DNA of 43,479 bases from Tanticharoenia sakaeratensis NBRC 103193 (GTDB lineage Bacteria; Pseudomonadota; Alphaproteobacteria; Acetobacterales; Acetobacteraceae): assembly GCF_000963885.1 (NCBI RefSeq), contig NZ_BALE01000025.1:1-43479 (forward strand), in the 5' to 3' direction. A program made the translations under genes and the position numbers. Below the pieces are notes generated by a model. It made no database searches and was not told where the DNA came from. It saw nothing but the letters and a program-made list of their open reading frames with translations. The number at the start of each line of letters is the position of its first letter. Position 1 is the first letter of the stretch. This document shows positions 41,521-43,479 of this stretch, piece after piece.

Positions 41521-43416
41521 ATGATCCGCCGCACCCTGCTTGCCTTGTCCACCATCCTCGCACCGCTCGCAGCCCACGCTGCGCCCTCGATCGCACCCGA
41601 CACGCCCGATACATTCCACGACGCCGATTCGACCTTCGACTACACACGCACCTCGGTCATGATCCCGATGCGTGATGGCGTGCATCTGCATGCCGTGGTT
41701 CTCGCCGCGAAATCCCTGCCCGCAGGCCGGACGACCGCGCCGATCATGCTGGAACGCACGCCCTATGACGCCGAATCCATGGTCGGCCACGGCAACGCGG
41801 ACGGCGCGATGCTGGTGCGCGGTTACGAATCCACCCTGCTCCGCGCGGGCTATATCCTTGCCTTCGAGGATGTACGCGGCAAGGACGGCTCGGAAGGCGA
41901 CTACGTCAACGAGCGTCCGCTGCATGGCCCCGACAACCCGACGCCGATCGATCATGCGACCGACGCGTGGGATACGATCGAATGGCTGACGCACAACGTG
42001 CCGCGCAACAACGGCCGTGTCGGCATGATCGGCACATCATATGACGGCATGCTGGTCGCGATGGCGCTCACGCACCCACATCCCGCCCTGAAAGTCGCGA
42101 TCCCGGCCAACCCGGTCATCAACACCTGGATGAACGACGATGACTTCCACGGCGGCGCGTTCCGCATGATCGGCTATGACTACTATTATGAGCAGGATGC
42201 GGCCCGCGGCGATTCCGGCGATCTGTGGCGCAACGACTACGACGATTACACGACGTTCCTGCACGCGGGCTCTGCCAGCGGCTTCGTGGCGCAGCACGGG
42301 CTCGAACAGCTCGGCTTCGTGCGCAAGCTGCACGATCATCCGGCCTATGACGGCTTCTGGCAGGCCCAGGCTCTGGAGACGATCCTGCCGAAAACGCCCA
42401 TCACCGTGCCGACCCTGTGGATCGCGGGCCAGTGGGATCAGGAGGACATGTATGGCGCGGTCGCGGCCTTCGAGGCGCTGCGTCCGCATGACACGCATGG
42501 GCTGGAACATCTCGTGCTCGGGCCGTGGCATCACGGCGGATGGGCGAGCAGCGGCGCGTCCCTCGGACCGATCCAGTTCGACAGTTCGACCGGCCTGTGG
42601 TTCCGGCAATCCGTGTTGCTGCCGTTCCTGAACGCGGCGCTCGTGCCCGGCAGCCCGCCTGCCAACCTGCCGCCGGTGCTCGCATTCCAGACCGGCACGA
42701 ACACGTGGCAGCATCTCGGGAACTGGCCTGCCGCAAAGCCGAGCCGCGCGCTCTATCTTCAGCCGGATGGCGGTCTGTCGTTCGCGGCACCCGCGACCGG
42801 CCCGGCATCCGATGCTTACGTCTCGGACCCGCAGAAACCGATCCCCTATCGTCTGCGGCCGATCCGTCCGACCTACGCCAAGGGTTCGACCTGGCATGAC
42901 TGGCTGGTGGACGACCAGCGCCCGTTCTCCGATCGCACCGATGTCCTGACCTATGAAACCGCACCTCTGGACCATGCAGTCACGATCGCGGGCGCACCGG
43001 TTGCAGACATCATTGCAGCCACGACCGGCACGGATGGTGATTTCGTGGTCAAGCTGATCGACGTCTATCCGGACGAGGATCCCGATGCGCCGGAACTGAG
43101 CGGGTATCAGCTTCCCATTGCCATGGACATCCTGCGCGGCCGCTATCGCCACGGGTTCGACCATGCCGAGCCGATCCCGGCCAACCAGCCGCAGACCTAC
43201 CGCTTCGCGCTGCCCAACGTGGACCACGCCTTCCTGCCCGGCCACCGCATCATGGTGCAGATCCAGTCGAGCTGGTTCCCGCTTTACGACCGGAACCCGC
43301 AGACGTTCGTTCCGAACATCTTCGATGCGAAGCCAAAGGATTTCCGGAAGGTGACAATCAAGGTGTTCCACGCACCCGGTCAGGCGAGTGCCGTCATGCT
43401 GCCGGTCGTGCCGTAA
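41521..43416 (+). CDS. Alpha-amino acid ester hydrolase (CocE/NonD family)
   Basis: A periplasmic serine hydrolase of 631 residues that acts on esters and amides of alpha-amino acids; the Acetobacter members also synthesise and hydrolyse beta-lactam antibiotics. The signal peptide ends near residue 21 (AAHAAPS). The catalytic triad is Ser173 in GTSYDG, Asp306 in QWDQED and a His at about 337-338 in GPWHHGGW. The carboxylate cluster that binds the substrate amino group is present (D207, E308, D309). A C-terminal jelly-roll domain follows. I chose the ATG at 41521, with GGAAA six bases upstream; earlier ATGs at 41485 and 41500 are possible. Only a short hairpin-like stretch follows before the window ends. 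Confidence 0.93.
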   Translation: MIRRTLLALSTILAPLAAHAAPSIAPDTPDTFHDADSTFDYTRTSVMIPMRDGVHLHAVVLAAKSLPAGRTTAPIMLERTPYDAESMVGHGNADGAMLVRGYESTLLRAGYILAFEDVRGKDGSEGDYVNERPLHGPDNPTPIDHATDAWDTIEWLTHNVPRNNGRVGMIGTSYDGMLVAMALTHPHPALKVAIPANPVINTWMNDDDFHGGAFRMIGYDYYYEQDAARGDSGDLWRNDYDDYTTFLHAGSASGFVAQHGLEQLGFVRKLHDHPAYDGFWQAQALETILPKTPITVPTLWIAGQWDQEDMYGAVAAFEALRPHDTHGLEHLVLGPWHHGGWASSGASLGPIQFDSSTGLWFRQSVLLPFLNAALVPGSPPANLPPVLAFQTGTNTWQHLGNWPAAKPSRALYLQPDGGLSFAAPATGPASDAYVSDPQKPIPYRLRPIRPTYAKGSTWHDWLVDDQRPFSDRTDVLTYETAPLDHAVTIAGAPVADIIAATTGTDGDFVVKLIDVYPDEDPDAPELSGYQLPIAMDILRGRYRHGFDHAEPIPANQPQTYRFALPNVDHAFLPGHRIMVQIQSSWFPLYDRNPQTFVPNIFDAKPKDFRKVTIKVFHAPGQASAVMLPVVP

Positions 43417-43479
43417 CGGCCGGCACGGCATCCGGCCGGGGACGTCGCGCCTGAACGGCGGGACAGGTGCGCCCGCCCC

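Noticed and set aside
43417-43479. Imperfect GGCCGG/CCGGCC pairing after the ester hydrolase
   Set aside because: The stem is short and lacks a T-tract, and the window ends before more can be seen.
1-43479. CRISPR arrays, tRNA or rRNA genes, phage or integrase genes
   Set aside because: I looked for regularly spaced repeats, tRNA T-loop sequence, and integrase or transposase motifs and found none that hold up.

Overview
This 43.5 kb window is a gene-dense stretch of high-GC bacterial chromosome. Gene content and protein style point to an acetic acid bacterium or close relative (Acetobacteraceae, Alphaproteobacteria): a YlxR/L7Ae fusion next to NusA and IF-2, a periplasmic alpha-amino acid ester hydrolase of the kind known from Acetobacter, a DUF2272 lipoprotein, and small charged proteins common in Rhodospirillales. 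Genus is not assigned. I see no rRNA, tRNA, CRISPR, complete insertion sequence, integrase or phage gene. Most genes are ordinary chromosomal genes, with several decayed or catalytically altered ones among them.

Left end (1-3520, minus strand): the rimP-nusA-ylxR-infB translation/transcription operon, with infB cut by the window edge. It is read from a recognisable promoter at 3492-3520. Divergent from it (3628-6556, plus) is a tight three-gene cassette: a single-pass exported protein, a membrane-anchored AAA+ unfoldase resembling the ClpB second ring, and a second single-pass exported protein. A strong two-part hairpin terminator follows. This cassette is the best candidate for an undescribed system in the window. 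Next to it lies a Lys/Ala/Pro-rich histone-H1-like AT-hook protein.

Middle (7839-24915): mtnA, a DUF2272 lipoprotein, an SDR gene broken by an amber codon, a divergent rhodanese/cysteine synthase pair (sulfur metabolism), an OmpR/EnvZ-type two-component pair with an unusual Pro/Gly/His-rich sensor loop, a YqaA-type membrane protein coupled to an SDR that has lost its whole catalytic triad, ispE coupled to a TPR protein, a degenerate family-4-like uracil-DNA glycosylase, a soluble lytic transglycosylase, a family-4 glycosyltransferase, and a small charged protein coupled to a GNAT acetyltransferase.

Right part (25035-43416): a tripartite-type efflux operon (FUSC, DUF1656, HlyD) with a perfect inverted repeat over its likely -35 box, a secreted beta-propeller, dcd, a YpeA-like acetyltransferase, an EamA transporter, murA followed by a doubly frameshifted exported-protein gene, a periplasmic MBL hydrolase, an uncharacterised exported protein, a class A beta-lactamase divergent from glnA, a membrane diguanylate cyclase, a cyclophilin coupled to a small membrane protein, and the alpha-amino acid ester hydrolase. 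Cell-envelope functions (murA, transglycosylase, beta-lactamase, glycosyltransferase, efflux) recur, but apart from the local operons the genes do not form one pathway.
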